Source: Chromohalobacter nigrandesensis (GTDB lineage: Bacteria; Pseudomonadota; Gammaproteobacteria; Pseudomonadales; Halomonadaceae). Taken from it: a DNA stretch of 64,000 nucleotides. The stretch is from NCBI RefSeq assembly GCF_023061285.1, contig NZ_JAKGAM010000013.1, positions 49,579 to 113,578 of the forward strand, written 5' to 3'. The position numbers and the translations under genes are program-made. The stretch's first letter is position 1, and each line of letters begins with the position of its first letter. Shown here piece after piece: positions 23,370 through 34,968 of the stretch. The notes under the pieces were generated by a model, which saw nothing but the letters and a program-made list of their open reading frames with translations, was not told where the DNA came from and made no database searches.

Positions 23370-25069
23370 GCACCCTCCTTGCTGATTTCATTAATTTTTA
23401 GAAGAGGATTTGCAATGTCGCTATTATTTAGCTGACTCAAATCCCCCTTGATTTTTTTCAAAAGAACGCGCATGCGGAGTGCTTTTTTATTTTGCAAATA
23501 CTTGATCGCCTTGAGGGTGCTTTGTTTTTCTAGGGCTGTCAATATCGGGAAAGAGAGTTCGTTTACCAAGTCATTCTCTAAGTCGATTTTTGATAAAAAT
23601 ATACCTTTCTCACTAAAAAGCGAAGATACTTCAAACCACTTTCCGTTATCAACAGTTTCTTGAGGATTTATTTCTTTTTTGCTGTTGTCGCAAGTGGCAA
23701 GGCCAGCAATTTTTAAGCACCTGTTCATTCCTGTATATTGCCAGCTCTCTTGGTTCGGAACTTTCGATATGTCGTTATCAGTTCTCATAACCCAAGGGAT
23801 CTCTAATGCATTTAAAATTTTCACATAGACTTTGAAGGCTATTCCATCAACCGAAAGTATAGATAGATTCTCATAATCCAAATCGATGCCCAGATGTTCG
23901 GAGAACTCTGTGTAAAAGAGAACCTCTGATGGCCCTTCAACTAGCAGAACGCCATTTGAGAAGAAGGCTTCAGCGGGCAGTATACTCATCCGGTAGCTCA
24001 TCTCCTCCCAGCCTTCGGCAATGCAGTCTGAGCACCCTTGACCCGCAGAATGAGTCTCACCATCTTTTGAAAGGAGCCTAACAATAGAGTCAGGTTTGAA
24101 GTTGACGGCTATTTGTGGAGAGTGTGATGATATTATAGTTTGCCCAGGTAGTTCATCTATAAGGTAGCTAGCTAGTTTTCTTTGTTGGTGAGGGTGTAAG
24201 TGTGCCTCTGGCTCTTCTATCACATAAAAAACAACTTCGTTATCTAAATCGTGTTCTTTGGTGCTCTTTGCCTTCCATAATGCTAGAAGTATTTGGTTAT
24301 TCCTCCCATCTCCTCCAAGCATGATGTTTGACCCATTGCTGTTTGCTCCCAACTGCAGTTTGTCGATAAAATCGTTGACTTGTATCGCTCCGGTGTCCAA
24401 TCTAACTTTGTAGTTAGAATGGTGATGTGCTAGTTTTTTTAACTCACGATTGATATCAGCAGTAGCTTTATCAACATATTCAAGCTGCGATACTTTTTCG
24501 TTGAGGTTGGTTAGATCTGTGCTAATTTCAGAGAGAAGTTTTTCGTCCCCCTGTTTTTCGGTTGGCTCCAGTGATTGCTGAGCAACTTTTAAAAGCTGCC
24601 GTTTCTCTCTCTTTATAAACCTATCAAGGTCTCGCTGAGACTGGATGTACTTTAGATTTATGTACTTAAGATAAAATCTGGAGACAACTTCCTCCAACTC
24701 ATCAAGAGAACGTCCTATAAACACCTTGTAGCTTAAATCAGATTTTTTAGCTGTGTACCTTATAAAGGTCTCGCCATCATCGCTTACATGTCCTTTTAGG
24801 ACAGATAAGACAGCATCTTCGGTTATATTGCTGAGTTTTGCAGTTACTGCTAGATGTTCACTAGCCTCTTTGTTACCTATGTGGAAGTCCAATTCCGATG
24901 GTTCAATATCTGCTTCAGATAAGCTTTTGTCTAAAAGTAGGCGCAATGCATGAAGCATATTGCTTTTACCGACATCATTAGAACCAATCAGCAATGTATT
25001 GTTTTTAAAATTGGTAACTGAGTCCTTAAAGTTTCTGAACCCTTTTAGGTGGAGCGATGAAATTTCCAT
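23366..25069 (-). CDS. gajA: Gabija protein GajA, OLD-family ATPase-TOPRIM nuclease
   Basis: 567 residues. Walker A GSNDVGKSN is at 29-37, Walker B FYVIEEPEAHLHP at 281-293, and the H-loop SSHSPQ at 314-319. The TOPRIM domain follows: LLVEGPSEVLFY (Glu378), SVDG near 407-410, and MRTDNDIS (Asp431, Asp433). This is the OLD-nuclease domain order and length of GajA. It is the first gene of the operon, with gajB directly after it (4-base overlap). GajA nicks DNA at specific sites when nucleotide levels fall during infection. All visible catalytic residues are present, so the system looks intact. Confidence 0.88.
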   Translation of the reverse strand: MEISSLHLKGFRNFKDSVTNFKNNTLLIGSNDVGKSNMLHALRLLLDKSLSEADIEPSELDFHIGNKEASEHLAVTAKLSNITEDAVLSVLKGHVSDDGETFIRYTAKKSDLSYKVFIGRSLDELEEVVSRFYLKYINLKYIQSQRDLDRFIKREKRQLLKVAQQSLEPTEKQGDEKLLSEISTDLTNLNEKVSQLEYVDKATADINRELKKLAHHHSNYKVRLDTGAIQVNDFIDKLQLGANSNGSNIMLGGDGRNNQILLALWKAKSTKEHDLDNEVVFYVIEEPEAHLHPHQQRKLASYLIDELPGQTIISSHSPQIAVNFKPDSIVRLLSKDGETHSAGQGCSDCIAEGWEEMSYRMSILPAEAFFSNGVLLVEGPSEVLFYTEFSEHLGIDLDYENLSILSVDGIAFKVYVKILNALEIPWVMRTDNDISKVPNQESWQYTGMNRCLKIAGLATCDNSKKEINPQETVDNGKWFEVSSLFSEKGIFLSKIDLENDLVNELSFPILTALEKQSTLKAIKYLQNKKALRMRVLLKKIKGDLSQLNNSDIANPLLKINEISKEGA

Positions 25070-25864
25070 TTGGCAATCCTGGCTTTTCCATTACGGATAG
25101 TGATATGGGCGCTTTGCTGGATGATGTTATATTAAGGCTAATATCTTTAATTAAAAATATCTTTTTTGAGGCTTGGCGTCAAGAGAAGAGTGGCATTGCT
25201 TTATATTGAGAGGCCTGTGTTTTTAGAGCGGCTAAAGGGACGGGCTATAATAGTAAAATTTTGAGGCTGTAAGGCCAATCACGAGGGATAGATGAGATTA
25301 TGAGGAAGTAGGTTGAAGTAGATGGCCTGATCTATGGCAGCAGCCCACCATTCTTTTGGGGAAAGACTTGTTCTTTGAAGTGCCGGATCAAAGTAGTGCG
25401 AATGGATCGCTTCATTGAGCGAGACATCTCAGATTGACTATATTTTACCGCACTTCTCAATCTTTATAAACGCAATCTTTAAGACTAGCCGATGGGTGGT
25501 TGTATGACTGCTTTTTGATTTTGTCGCCAAATCCTTATGATTATATTAAAGTTTCTAAAAGTGAGATTGAAAAAGATCAAGGGAAACTCACACGACTCCA
25601 GTTTTGCTATCAGGTCCTTCAAAAACATGCTCAAGCCTGCTTGGCAGGAGCATCTCTGGGAGCCCATAGATTTAACGATAGCATTTCAAAGCAAGGCTCT
25701 CTCCACCTCTATATACTAGGGAAGTGAAGGTCTATTACACACATATTTACACAGTGTGTAATAATTGCTGTGAAGAAAAAGCCCTGAAAAAATCAGAGCA
25801 TTGTGTCATACAATTACGCTCTTACATAGAATCTACTATAAAGAGCTTTTGCGGGGCGATTTCG
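25070..25864. other. AT-rich gap with a perfect 10-bp inverted repeat
   Basis: No convincing gene. A 75-codon plus-strand frame at 25500-25727 (start MYDCFLILSPNPYDY) has no recognisable domain and only a weak ribosome binding site. TATTACACAC (25733-25742) and GTGTGTAATA (25754-25763) form a perfect inverted repeat with an 11-base spacer. The gajA promoter should lie near 25070-25150. Confidence 0.5.
25733..25763. repeat. Perfect 10-bp inverted repeat
   Basis: TATTACACAC at 25733-25742 is the reverse complement of GTGTGTAATA at 25754-25763. It could be an operator, an integration remnant or part of the neighbouring insertion-sequence scar. The spacer itself contains further AT-rich symmetry. 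Confidence 0.5.
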
Positions 25865-27328
25865 TTACAGCCTTGTCAATATCGATAGAGGCCCCCGACT
25901 CCAGACCGGGACTCGCCTCAGCCGGGCCATCAGCGCCTCGGTCCCGATATTCCGCATCAGCCGCGTCAGGTTGTACGCCAGTACCGCCAGACTGATCTCC
26001 CCCCGGGCTTTGTCGAGTCCGCGCACCAGTAGACGACCGGCATTCCCTATCAGCGTGTCCTTGAGCGTGCCGAAGAGATGCTCGACGCCTGAGCGGCGAC
26101 GTGTCATCGCCCGGGGTCGTCTGTCAGGCGTTGTCGCGACGTCTCGAAGGCGCTTTCATACTGATGGCGGGACGGTTCGCCAACGCCCCGTCGTACAGCG
26201 CGACTTGCGCGTACAGCCGGCACACGCCGAGGAGTTGGCATAGTAAAGGACTTTCTGGGACCTGTTGCGTTGCTTCAGTGGCAGCCAGTGACCAGCCGGA
26301 CAGCGGTAGGCATCCCGGGCCGGTTCATAGTGAAAGGCATCGGCTTGATAGAGCTGGCCATCTCCTTGGTTGTTGACGGCCCGCCGGGGCGGGATATGGC
26401 AGGCCAGGTTACGTTCTTCGCAGCGCTGCTGCTGTTCGCCGTTGGAGTAACCGGCACCGGCCAGTAGCGAGATCCGTTCTGTCACCAGTGCCGCTTGTGC
26501 CGCCTCCGCCATGGTCTGCAACTGGCGGCTGTCATCGCCGTCCTGCACCATCTCGTGGTGCACGATCAGGGGGGTCGATATCCACCGCCGTCTGCAGGTT
26601 ATACGCGGTCCGGCTTCCCTGCGGCGAGCGCATGAACCGGGCCTCGGGCTCACCGGTGACGTGATGCTGGATCCCGAGTTGTTCCATGCGCTCTCGGCGT
26701 TACGCAGGGCCTTGAGCCGTTCGAGTGAGCGGCGGCGCTGGTCATCGTCGGGCCCATCCCGGTGCGCTTCCTTGCGGTCGGTCGCGTCGAGACCGTCCAA
26801 CCAGGCGTCGATACGCGCGTTCAAGACCTATTCCTCACGGGCCAGCGACTTTTGACTCACCATGCGCTTCTTGCTGGCCACGGCCCCGAACTTGCTGCCA
26901 TCGATGGCCACTTCGCGGCTCTCCAGCCAACCGGCGTCACGGCAGAAGCGCACGAAGTGACGGCACAGCTGACGAAACGCCTGCGGATGCTTGCGTCGAA
27001 ACTCGGCGATGGTCTTGAAGTCAGGGGTCAGCCGGCTGAGTAGCCACATCAGCTCGATATTGCGCTGACATTCGCGTTCCAGGCGGCGTGACGAGCGGAT
27101 CTGCTGAAGATAGCCGTACAGGTAGAGGCGCAGCATATCCGCAGGATGGTAGCCCGGGCGCCCGGTCGCAGCGAGCCGAGCCCGCTCGAAGCCTAGGGCA
27201 TCGAGATCGAGGGAGTCGACGTAGAGATCGATGACGCGAACGAGATGCGCGTCAGGGATCAGGTCATCGAGGGAAGGTGGCAGCAGATCGAGCTGCTCGC
27301 GAGACGCACCGTTGATATAGCGTGCCAT
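25865..27328 (-). pseudogene. IS1182-type transposase, broken into three frames
   Basis: The N-terminal piece (26828-27328) reads MARYINGASREQLDLLPPSL, with RYLYG-type repeats and the block AIDGSKFGAVAS, which carries the first catalytic Asp region of IS1182 transposases. The middle piece (26156-26824) has the cysteine-bearing YANSSACAGCTRKSRC insert, and the C-terminal piece (25865-26107) reads VEHLFGTLKDTLIGNAGRL. A stop follows SLAREE, and frames shift twice. So the gene is dead. It lies between the Gabija side of the island and guaA and marks the right edge of the accessory region. Confidence 0.8.
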
Positions 27329-27332
27329 GATG

Positions 27333-27363
27333 AAAACTGCCCATCAGGAAGCCTGATGGGCAG
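27333..27363 (-). terminator. Strong hairpin terminator upstream of the IS1182 transposase
   Basis: CTGCCCATCAGG (27337-27348) pairs perfectly with CCTGATGGGCAG (27352-27363) around AAG; on the minus strand TTTT follows. It lies between the guaA end and the transposase start, so it can stop guaA read-through or insulate the transposase. Native guaA terminator sequence may have been displaced by the insertion. Confidence 0.7.
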
Positions 27364-27450
27364 TGTGCCAGCTGAGGCCGTGTTTTGACACAGCCTGTGA
27401 TGGCGGGCTTTTTACTTGCAGTCTTGTACGCAAAGGCTTACAACCTAAGA

Positions 27451-29029
<1,579 letters not shown>

Positions 29030-29070
29030 CTGGCCTTTCCTTTGAGAAGCAACAAGGGCCGAAAATGCGA

Positions 29071-29103
29071 AAGCTGGAAGCGGCGCGCGGCCACTTCCAG
29101 CTT
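29071..29103. repeat. Perfect 10-bp stem in the guaB-guaA gap
   Basis: AAGCTGGAAG (29071-29080) pairs with CTTCCAGCTT (29094-29103), followed by further AAGCTT-type repeats up to 29128. No T-run on the minus strand after it, so it is more likely a processing or stabilising hairpin in the guaBA transcript than a terminator. Confidence 0.5.
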
Positions 29104-29127
29104 CAAGCTTCCGGCATCAAGCTTGAG

Positions 29128-30597
29128 TTAGCCCGCCCGGTAGTTGGGGGCCTCTTTCGTAATCTGCACATCGTGCACGTGCGATTCGGCAAAGCCCGCG
29201 CCGGTGATCTTCACGAATTCCGGCTTGGTGCGCATCTCGTCGATGTCGTGGCAGCCGGTGTAGCCCATGGAGGCGCGCAAGCCGCCCATCAGTTGATGGA
29301 CGATGGCGCTCATCGCGCCCTTGTAGGGCACGCGGCCTTCGACGCCTTCCGGCACCAGCTTCTCGACGCCGGCGTTCTTATCCTGGAAGTAACGATCGGA
29401 CGAGCCCTGAGTCTGGGACATGGCGCTCATGGAGCCCATGCCGCGATAGGCCTTATAAGTACGGCCCTGATAGAGCTCGATCTCGCCCGGCGCTTCCTCG
29501 GTACCGGCCAGCAGACCACCGATCATCACCGTGCTGGCCCCGGCGGCGATGGCCTTGGAAAGGTCGCCGGAGAAGCGAATGCCGCCATCGGCGACCAGCG
29601 GGATGTCGAACGGCTTGAGCGCATCGGCCACGTCGGAGACGGCAGAGATCTGCGGCACCCCGACACCGGCGACGATGCGCGTGGTGCAGATGGAACCGGG
29701 GCCGATGCCGACCTTGACACCATCGACGCCGGCTTCGGCGAGTGCCTTGGCGGCGGCAGCGGTGGCGATGTTGCCGCCGATCACCTGCACCTGCGGATAA
29801 TGTTCCTTGACCCAACGCACGCGCTCGATGACGCCCTGGGAATGGCCATGCGCGGTATCGACCACCACCACATCGACGCCCGCCTCGGCCAGCGCGGCGA
29901 TGCGATCCGGCGTTTCCGGCCCGGTGCCCACGGCAGCGCCGGCAAGCAGGCGGCCATCGCTGTCCTTGGCGGCGTGCGGATAGGTGCGCGCCTTCTCGAT
30001 ATCGCGAACGGTGACCAAGCCACGCAGGCGGAACTGATCGTCGACCACCAGGATCTTCTCGATGCGGTGTTCCTGCAGCTTGGACTTGATGATATCCAGC
30101 GAGGTGCCGACGGGCACGGTGACCAGCTTCTCGCGCGGGGTCATGATTTCCGCGACGCTATCGCCCTTGTCCGGACGGAAGCGCATGTCGCGCCCGGTGA
30201 CGATGCCCATCAGAGTGTCGCCCTCGACTACCGGGAACCCGGAATAGCCATACTCGTCGGCCATCTCGAGCAGATCGGCCAGCTTCGCCTTGGAACTGAC
30301 GGTCACCGGGTCCTTGACGATCACGCTCTCGTGCTTCTTCACCTTGCGGACTTCCGTCGCCTGCGCGGCGATGGTCATGCTCTTGTGAATGATCCCGATG
30401 CCGCCTTCCTGCGCCATGGCAATCGCCAGGCGAGCTTCGGTCACGGTATCCATCGCGGAGGAAAGCACCGGAATATTGAGGTAAAGGTCACGTGTCAGGC
30501 GGGATCTGAGGCTGACATCCTTGGGCAGAACGTCGGAATAGCCGGGGACGAGTAAGACATCATCGAACGTAAGAGCTTCTTGCGCTATACGAAGCAT
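29128..30597 (-). CDS. guaB: IMP dehydrogenase
   Basis: 489 residues. TIM barrel with two CBS domains (about residues 95-205), active-site loop [15 protein letters not shown] (nucleophile Cys about 305), the flap motif [10 protein letters not shown] and the phosphate-binding [11 protein letters not shown]. It oxidises IMP to XMP with NAD, the first step of GMP synthesis, and is followed by guaA on the same strand. Length and all motifs agree with the family. Confidence 0.97.
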   Translation of the reverse strand: MLRIAQEALTFDDVLLVPGYSDVLPKDVSLRSRLTRDLYLNIPVLSSAMDTVTEARLAIAMAQEGGIGIIHKSMTIAAQATEVRKVKKHESVIVKDPVTVSSKAKLADLLEMADEYGYSGFPVVEGDTLMGIVTGRDMRFRPDKGDSVAEIMTPREKLVTVPVGTSLDIIKSKLQEHRIEKILVVDDQFRLRGLVTVRDIEKARTYPHAAKDSDGRLLAGAAVGTGPETPDRIAALAEAGVDVVVVDTAHGHSQGVIERVRWVKEHYPQVQVIGGNIATAAAAKALAEAGVDGVKVGIGPGSICTTRIVAGVGVPQISAVSDVADALKPFDIPLVADGGIRFSGDLSKAIAAGASTVMIGGLLAGTEEAPGEIELYQGRTYKAYRGMGSMSAMSQTQGSSDRYFQDKNAGVEKLVPEGVEGRVPYKGAMSAIVHQLMGGLRASMGYTGCHDIDEMRTKPEFVKITGAGFAESHVHDVQITKEAPNYRAG

Positions 30598-30669
30598 GTG
30601 GCGACACCTGTGGGGAAAGCGTGTGCGAGGAAGATTAATCCGCCATTATAAACCCCTATTCCCGTCCTC

Positions 30670-31764
30670 TCAACGTTGAGGGCCTTTGTCAATGTGCGAT
30701 TCGGCGGATGGCTCGCCCTGGGACGGTTCGGGTTGCGACAAACGCTGGAATTCCCGCTGCCAGCGCTCCATGAATGCCGCGCGCCGCGAGGGGTCGACGA
30801 AGGCAAGTAAAGAAGCGTTCAGCGGAATCGGATACAAGCGCTCCCCGACTTGGTCGCGCAGCCGCTGAGCCGTGTAGGGACCCATGACATCCGAGCGAAC
30901 GCTGAACAGCGGCGTCTCGCCGGCGATAACACGCTGCCCTTCGCGGCCCAGCAGGAAGTCGAGAAACGCCCTGGCCGCTCCGGGGTGTGGGGCATCGCGA
31001 TGAATGAACGCCATGCGCATCATGACCAACGAGTAGTCCTGAGGCACCTGTACGAAGACCTCGGGGTGCGATTGCGCCCACACCATGGCGTAGGAGCCCA
31101 GCAGGTTGTAGCCCAGCCAGTAGCGTCCCTCGCTGAGCCCTTCGAGCATGGACCGCGTATTGGCCTCGAGATTCGTATCGGTCGCGCCCATCGCGGCCAC
31201 GAGATCCCAGAAGCGGGTGGTGTAGCGCGCATCCTGCTGGAACAGCGTATAACCGACGCCACTGCGTGAAGGCGAATAGGTCGTGACCTTATCGCGCAGC
31301 GTCTCGCGGTGCTGCGTGAGTAACGTATGCAGGTCGGCATGAGTCTTCGGCGGCATCACATAACGCGATAGATCCAGCCGATACGCCATGACGATGGGCT
31401 CGAAGGTGAAGCCGAAAACTTCGTCGCGCCATTTGGCCCATTCCGGCCAGGCGCGCGCCTCCGGCGACTCGAGCCGCTGGGCATAGTCTTCGTTGACTCG
31501 CGCCATCTGCCAGGGCATGGCGGAGCTGATAACGACATCGGGCGGGCTCTCCTCGTCGGCGACACGCGCATCGACTTCAAGCGTTGAGCGATCGCGGAAG
31601 TTCAACTGGATGTGTGGATGAGCCTCCTCGAAAGCGTCCAGCAAGGGCGCCGCAACCTCCCTGTCGAGCGCCGCCTCGACGACGAGAGGATTATCGGCCC
31701 AGGCGAGGCACGGTATCAGCGCGCCCAAGAACCATACGAGCGCCACACGACGAATCGGCATCAT
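30670..31764 (-). CDS. Extracellular solute-binding protein in the tctDE operon
   Basis: 364 residues with a signal peptide (MPIRRVALVWFLGALIPCLAWA) and a type 2 periplasmic binding fold of the iron/phosphoglycerate-sensor kind: LVVEAALDREVAAPLLDAFE near the N-terminus, PPDVVISSAMPWQM and GFTFEPIVMAYRLD later. Its ATG overlaps the kinase stop codon (ATGA), and no ABC permease or ATPase gene is nearby. Like PgtC in phosphoglycerate transport, it probably serves as an accessory sensor that hands a ligand signal to the adjacent histidine kinase rather than as a transport receptor. Confidence 0.7.
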   Translation of the reverse strand: MMPIRRVALVWFLGALIPCLAWADNPLVVEAALDREVAAPLLDAFEEAHPHIQLNFRDRSTLEVDARVADEESPPDVVISSAMPWQMARVNEDYAQRLESPEARAWPEWAKWRDEVFGFTFEPIVMAYRLDLSRYVMPPKTHADLHTLLTQHRETLRDKVTTYSPSRSGVGYTLFQQDARYTTRFWDLVAAMGATDTNLEANTRSMLEGLSEGRYWLGYNLLGSYAMVWAQSHPEVFVQVPQDYSLVMMRMAFIHRDAPHPGAARAFLDFLLGREGQRVIAGETPLFSVRSDVMGPYTAQRLRDQVGERLYPIPLNASLLAFVDPSRRAAFMERWQREFQRLSQPEPSQGEPSAESHIDKGPQR

Positions 31765-33164
31765 CCCTGCTCGTGTTGGGTGAGATAAGGAAAAAACAGG
31801 CGAACTCTCAGCCCACCCTTCTCCGCCGACTCGACCTGCATCCGCGCCTCGTGACGGCGCACGATCGAGTCCACGATGGCCAATCCCAGGCCGGAACCCT
31901 CGGTGTCCTGACGACCACCGCGTTCGAAGGGGTGGTGCAAGTGCGCCATCACTTCGGGCGATACACCGGGTCCGTCATCCTCGATATACAACTCCAACGT
32001 CTGCGCATGAGACACCACCCCCAGGGTAATAACACTGCCAGGCGGCGTATAACGCAGGGCATTGTCGATCAAATTGCCTAACAACTCTCGCAATGCCCAT
32101 GCCTCGCCCTGGATGTATTGCGGCGATGCCGGGAGAGACGCCAGGCCGATGTCATGGGCTTGCGCGGCATCACGCTGCGCCCAGTCGAAAGCCGTTTCAT
32201 GCAGCAGCGCCAGTGCGTCAATACGCGCCGTCGCGTTTGCTTCCACGGCATGACGCAGGCGCGCCATACTCAATAGCTGGCTGGCCAAACGGCTCGTGCG
32301 CTCCGCACTCCCATGGACCTCGACCAGTGCCTGTCGCCATGCATCGGGACTATCGCTTTTCAACGCCAGTTCGCTCGTGGTCTGTAACCCCGCGAGTGGC
32401 GTCTTGAGTTGATGACTGGCATCTGCAGTAAAACGCAAAAGCGCTTCCCGGCCTTGGCGCTGGCGCGTAAAAAGTGAATCCAAGGTTTCCGCCATTTCAC
32501 GCATTTCTTCGGGCACACGGGTATCCAGTGGCTGCATGTCATCGGCATCACGACGCCGTAGCTGCTGACGTAATCGTCGCAGCGGTGCGAGTGCTACACG
32601 CATCGCCAAGAGCATCAAGACCCCCGCCAGCAAGACCATGATCACGAAGCGGGTGACCGCGTGCTCGAAGAGCACTTCCGTCAACGATTCACGCCCCGTC
32701 ATGGTGTGGCCGACCCAAATTTGCACCGGATCTTGCGTCTCCCAGCCAGCGGAATCGAGCTCCCGTCCATAAAGACGCCACTGGGTACCGTGATACGCGT
32801 CATTCAGCCATATCGGTTGCGACGACGCGCGCCGTCGCCACTCAGGCGCAATATCCAGATCCAGGTTACCCGATACCGTCTGACCGTCAGCATCCAGCAC
32901 GGCGTAGAATACCCGCTCCTGGTGGCGCGTCGCCAGAATCTGCAACGCTGCCGAAGGGATCTCCACCACCGGCTGCCCCGCCTCCCACTGCACGGCCTCG
33001 GCGATGGTCAGAGCAGCGGCTTCTAGCTGGCTATCATAGGCACGCTCGGCCGCACGTTGCGAGCTGAAATAGGCTTCGGCCAACAGCAACACGCCAAGCG
33101 CACTGACGGTCGCCAATAGCCAGATCGCCAACCGAGATTTGAGCGTGCCCTCTACCTCGATCAC
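31761..33164 (-). CDS. tctE: Sensor histidine kinase, TctE-like
   Basis: 467 residues. A membrane helix near residues 15-30 and a second near 180-200 flank a periplasmic domain. The HAMP-type linker leads to the H-box DASHQLKTPLAGLQTT, then NLIDNALRYTPPG (N-box) and DDGPGVSPEV (G1). It overlaps the response regulator gene by four bases and probably phosphorylates it in response to a tricarboxylate or other carboxylate, possibly through the adjacent solute-binding protein. Confidence 0.88.
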   Translation of the reverse strand: MIEVEGTLKSRLAIWLLATVSALGVLLLAEAYFSSQRAAERAYDSQLEAAALTIAEAVQWEAGQPVVEIPSAALQILATRHQERVFYAVLDADGQTVSGNLDLDIAPEWRRRASSQPIWLNDAYHGTQWRLYGRELDSAGWETQDPVQIWVGHTMTGRESLTEVLFEHAVTRFVIMVLLAGVLMLLAMRVALAPLRRLRQQLRRRDADDMQPLDTRVPEEMREMAETLDSLFTRQRQGREALLRFTADASHQLKTPLAGLQTTSELALKSDSPDAWRQALVEVHGSAERTSRLASQLLSMARLRHAVEANATARIDALALLHETAFDWAQRDAAQAHDIGLASLPASPQYIQGEAWALRELLGNLIDNALRYTPPGSVITLGVVSHAQTLELYIEDDGPGVSPEVMAHLHHPFERGGRQDTEGSGLGLAIVDSIVRRHEARMQVESAEKGGLRVRLFFPYLTQHEQG

Positions 33165-33829
33165 GAGGACACTTCCTCGAGCCGGTAGCCGAGGCCGCGA
33201 AACGTGCGGATGCGCAACCCGCTGCCCTCGAGTCTTTTACGCAAGCGGCTGATGTAGACTTCCAGCGCATTGGGACCTACATCGCCATAACCGAACAGAC
33301 GATTTTCCAGCGCCTCACGCGGCGTGATGCTGCCGGCATGCAGCATCAATCCTTCCAACAAAAGCAGTTCGCGACGCGGCAAATCTAGAACCTGCTCATA
33401 CAGCGTGGCGACGCCCGAGGTGGCATCGAACGTGAGCGCCCCGAACGCCAGACGATTATCGACACGTTGCTGGCTGCGGCGCAGCAAGGCACGCACTCTA
33501 GCCTCCAGCTCGGCGAGCGAGAATGGCTTGGCGAGATAATCATCCGCGCCTAGATCCAACCCTTCCACTCGGTCGTCGATGCCATCGCGGGCCGTCAGTA
33601 TCAAGACTGGCGTGGTATCGCCACGCTGGCGTAGCTCGGCCAGCAACGTCAGGCCGTTGCCATCGGGCAACCCCAAATCCAGCAAAACCAAGTCGAAATG
33701 GCCGCTCTGCAAGGCTTCGCGTGCCTGCGCATGGTGCGTGAACACTTCAACAATGTTGCCTAGCGGGGTGAGCGCTTGATCCAGGGAACGCGCAATCAGG
33801 GGGTCATCTTCGATGACGAGCAGTCGCAT
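33161..33829 (-). CDS. tctD: OmpR-family response regulator, TctD-like
   Basis: 222 residues. Receiver domain with the acidic pair in VIEDDP, the phosphoacceptor Asp51 in LVLLDLGLPDG and Lys in DYLAKPFS. The C-terminal winged helix carries LPRRELLLLEGLMLHAG and NALEVYISRLRKRLEGSG. First gene of a three-gene operon (regulator, kinase, solute-binding protein), divergent from tctCBA, which it should activate. AGGTTG repeats in the shared intergenic region fit OmpR-type binding. Confidence 0.92.
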   Translation of the reverse strand: MRLLVIEDDPLIARSLDQALTPLGNIVEVFTHHAQAREALQSGHFDLVLLDLGLPDGNGLTLLAELRQRGDTTPVLILTARDGIDDRVEGLDLGADDYLAKPFSLAELEARVRALLRRSQQRVDNRLAFGALTFDATSGVATLYEQVLDLPRRELLLLEGLMLHAGSITPREALENRLFGYGDVGPNALEVYISRLRKRLEGSGLRIRTFRGLGYRLEEVSS

Positions 33830-33858
33830 ACGACCAATGTCTCATGTAGATAAACGTT

Positions 33859-33882
33859 AGGTGACAGGTTGATGAAAGGTTG
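33859..33882. promoter_or_regulatory. Direct repeats in the tctD/tctC intergenic region
   Basis: AGGTTG occurs at 33866-33871 and again at 33877-33882, exactly 11 bases apart, with a weaker AGGTGA at 33859. One-helical-turn direct repeats are the usual OmpR-family recognition pattern, so this is the likely TctD operator upstream of tctC. Confidence 0.45.
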
Positions 33883-33978
33883 CCTGCCTAGCATCGGTAT
33901 TCGTCATCCGTGGCGATGACATCAGCACCACTCTCGTTATTCCTAATGCAGCGCAAAACAAGAGAACAGGAGTTCGCC

Positions 33979-34968
33979 ATGAAGATCAACAAAGGGCTTT
34001 CCACGTACGCCGGCATGCTGGCGCTGGCGGGCGGTCTCTTGGCCGCCGGCAACGCTCAGGCACAGTCCGAGGCGACAGAGTGCATCGCCCCCGCCAAGCC
34101 GGGCGGCGGCTACGACCTCACCTGTCGCCTGGCCGCCAACGGCCTGGAAAAGACCAGCATGATCGACAAGCCCATGGCCGTAAGTTACATGCCAGGGGGC
34201 ATCGGCGCCGTCGCATATAACCACGTCAATGGCGTGCGTGACGACGATCCCAACCTCATCGTCGCTGCCAGCACCGGCGCGGCCGTGAACCTGGCGCTGG
34301 GCAAGTTCGGCCAATACGATGCCGACGACGTGCGCTGGCTGGGCGCGCTGGGCGCCGACTATGGCGCCATCGTCGTCAATGCCGACGCGCCCTGGCAGTC
34401 CCTCGACGAGTTGATGGAAGACCTCAAGGCCAACCCGGGCGATGTCGCCTTCGGGGCGGGCGGCACCGTGGGCAGCCAGGACTGGATGAAGGCCGCGCTC
34501 ACCGCCAAGGCCGCCGATCTCTCGCCGCGCAATCTCAAGTACGTCTCCTTCGAGGGCGGCGGCGAAGCCCTGGCGGCGCTGCTGGGCGACCACATCCAGG
34601 TCTTCACGGGCGATCTCTCCGAGCTCAAGTCACAGTTGGAAAGCGGCAAGATCCGTGTGCTCGCCTCGCTGTCCGAAGAGCGTATGGATGGTCCTTACGC
34701 TGACATTCCCACCGCCAAGGAACAGGGCTATGACGTGCAATGGCCCATCTGGCGCGGCTATTACATGGGGCCCAACGTCAGCGACGAAGCCTACCAGAAG
34801 TGGGTGGAACGCATGAAAGAGCTATCCGAGTCGCAGAAATTCGCCAAATTGCGTGAAGAGCGTGGTCTATTTCCAATGTCGCGCTTCGGCTACGACTTCA
34901 ATGACTATGTGCTGGAGCAGGTCGACCAGTTCGAATCCCTGGCCAAAGAAGTAGGTCTGAAGCAATGA
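33979..34968 (+). CDS. tctC: Tripartite tricarboxylate transporter, periplasmic receptor TctC
   Basis: 329 residues with a signal peptide (MKINKGLSTYAGMLALAGGL) and the Bug/TctC fold: ECIAPAKPGGGYDLTCRLAA, the pattern MPGGIGAVAYNHV, and VAFGAGGTVGSQDWM. The ATG at 33979 follows AGGAG by seven bases. It delivers citrate or a related carboxylate to TctAB. tctB starts inside its stop codon (ATGA). Confidence 0.93.
   Translation: MKINKGLSTYAGMLALAGGLLAAGNAQAQSEATECIAPAKPGGGYDLTCRLAANGLEKTSMIDKPMAVSYMPGGIGAVAYNHVNGVRDDDPNLIVAASTGAAVNLALGKFGQYDADDVRWLGALGADYGAIVVNADAPWQSLDELMEDLKANPGDVAFGAGGTVGSQDWMKAALTAKAADLSPRNLKYVSFEGGGEALAALLGDHIQVFTGDLSELKSQLESGKIRVLASLSEERMDGPYADIPTAKEQGYDVQWPIWRGYYMGPNVSDEAYQKWVERMKELSESQKFAKLREERGLFPMSRFGYDFNDYVLEQVDQFESLAKEVGLKQ

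Noticed and set aside
25500..25727. 75-codon plus-strand frame near the Gabija operon
   Set aside because: Weak ribosome binding site, no domain, AT-rich gap; kept only as a note in the gap entry.
33903..33926. Possible sigma54 site upstream of tctC (TGGCGATGACATCAGC)
   Set aside because: The -12 GC is out of register (AG at the required position), and OmpR-type regulation by TctD normally uses sigma70.
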